Shown here: piece after piece, positions 63,726-64,000 of the stretch
Numbering within the stretch: position 1 is the stretch's first letter
Layout: each line of letters opens with the position of its first letter
Origin: Streptomyces sp. JJ38
Lineage (GTDB): Bacteria > Actinomycetota > Actinomycetes > Streptomycetales > Streptomycetaceae
Length of the DNA stretch: 64,000 bases
NCBI RefSeq assembly: GCF_019303475.1
Contig: NZ_JABLSI010000001.1
Span: forward strand, 5,610 to 69,609
Direction of reading: 5' to 3'
Notes under the pieces: model-generated
What the model was told of the DNA's origin: nothing
What the model saw: the letters and a program-made list of their open reading frames with translations, nothing else
Databases searched by the model: none
Program-made: the position numbers and the translations under genes

Positions 63726-64000
63726 ACCGGATCTCCCTTCTCATCGGGGGGTGACGGAGGCCGTGCCCGGCTTCCGTCCGTGCTCCGAAGCTAGGGCGGG
63801 GGGATTCGACAGCGGCTTGGCGACGGTATGGCCCCGGTATCCCCGCCAGGCCAGGAACGTGCGAGAGGCCCTTGACGCTCCGTGCCGCTGAGGCGACGTC
63901 AAGTTCCCCGGCACGACCGCGGGTTGATGACTGGCGCGGAGCCAGTCAATGTCCTAGGCTCACTGTGGGTACATAAGCTGAAATGAATGATCTTGTGAGA
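63726..64000. promoter_or_regulatory. Upstream control region of the lanthipeptide operon
   Basis: This 275-base region holds CGGTAT direct repeats 11 bases apart (63824-63829, 63835-63840), a typical response-regulator spacing. It also holds an inverted repeat CTTGACG-N19-CGTCAAG (63871-63877, 63897-63903) and a perfect 8-bp hairpin TGACTGGC / GCCAGTCA with a 5-base loop (63928-63948). No strong -35/-10 pair was identified for the minus strand. Confidence 0.4.
63983..64000 (+). CDS. Possible start of a divergent gene, cut by the window end
   Basis: ATG at 63983 opens MNDLVR and runs off the window. TACATA (63970-63975) ends 7 bases upstream, similar to the leaderless starts elsewhere in this window. 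Only six codons are visible, so this is a guess. A regulator of the lanthipeptide operon would be a natural occupant. Confidence 0.2.

Noticed and set aside
43471..64000. Integrative element or prophage
   Set aside because: No integrase, transposase, tRNA or flanking direct repeat was seen, so the accessory region is not called as a mobile element.

Overview
The window is very GC-rich with strong third-position G/C bias, densely packed genes, many GTG starts, Tat and lipoprotein export signals, and RimO, RecA/RecX, ClgR, GluABCD/GluRK, RshA and HflX homologues. This gene content and order match the recA-miaB-hflX chromosomal region of Streptomyces, so the organism is almost certainly Streptomyces or a close relative. 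No rRNA, tRNA, CRISPR array, insertion sequence or prophage was recognised.

Region 1 (1-43.5 kb) is conserved core chromosome. It opens inside a hybrid histidine kinase (OsaA type) followed by its response regulator (OsaB type). Then come ftsK, a RodZ-like membrane HTH protein, an overlapping rimO-pgsA-cinA operon and clgR, ending in a very strong bidirectional terminator. An NmrA-like reductase diverges from a three-cysteine Rrf2 regulator. A lhr-nei2 repair operon diverges from an AraC regulator linked to azlCD. Next are a DUF3046 gene, recA with a Cheo/LexA-like box, and recX. The gluR-gluK two-component system diverges from the gluABCD glutamate importer. A flavin monooxygenase, an orphan TAXI binding protein, miaB, an LigB-like protein, a small antitoxin-like protein, miaA, dapF, a (p)ppGpp-metabolism protein (RshA type), an M1 aminopeptidase and hflX complete this part. 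Several of these genes look leaderless, with a -10 hexamer only 6-8 bases before the start codon.

Region 2 (43.5-57.3 kb) is accessory. After a small alpha/beta-hydrolase lacking the usual nucleophile and a LacI regulator, there is a coherent glycan locus: a lipoprotein sugar-binding protein, two permeases, a GH5 (subfamily 18-like) hydrolase, a Tat-exported GH85 endo-beta-N-acetylglucosaminidase, a GH38 alpha-mannosidase and a convergent ROK kinase. The set fits release, uptake and cytoplasmic dismantling of the N-glycan mannose core. The ABC ATPase is absent and is presumably the shared MsiK.

Region 3 (57.3-64 kb) is encoded on the minus strand. It holds an ImmA/IrrE-type metallopeptidase coupled to a multi-spanning MAB_1171c-like (DUF6545) protein, and a compact class III lanthipeptide operon. 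That operon consists of a 53-residue precursor whose C-terminus is a single SxxSxxxC labionin motif ending exactly on the Cys, a perfect 19-bp-arm hairpin, a three-domain LanKC synthetase, and an MFS exporter overlapping LanKC by 4 bases. This operon is the strongest candidate for a new product: a minimal one-ring SapB-like peptide with an MFS exporter instead of the usual ABC pair. No RamR-like regulator or dedicated leader protease was seen in the window.
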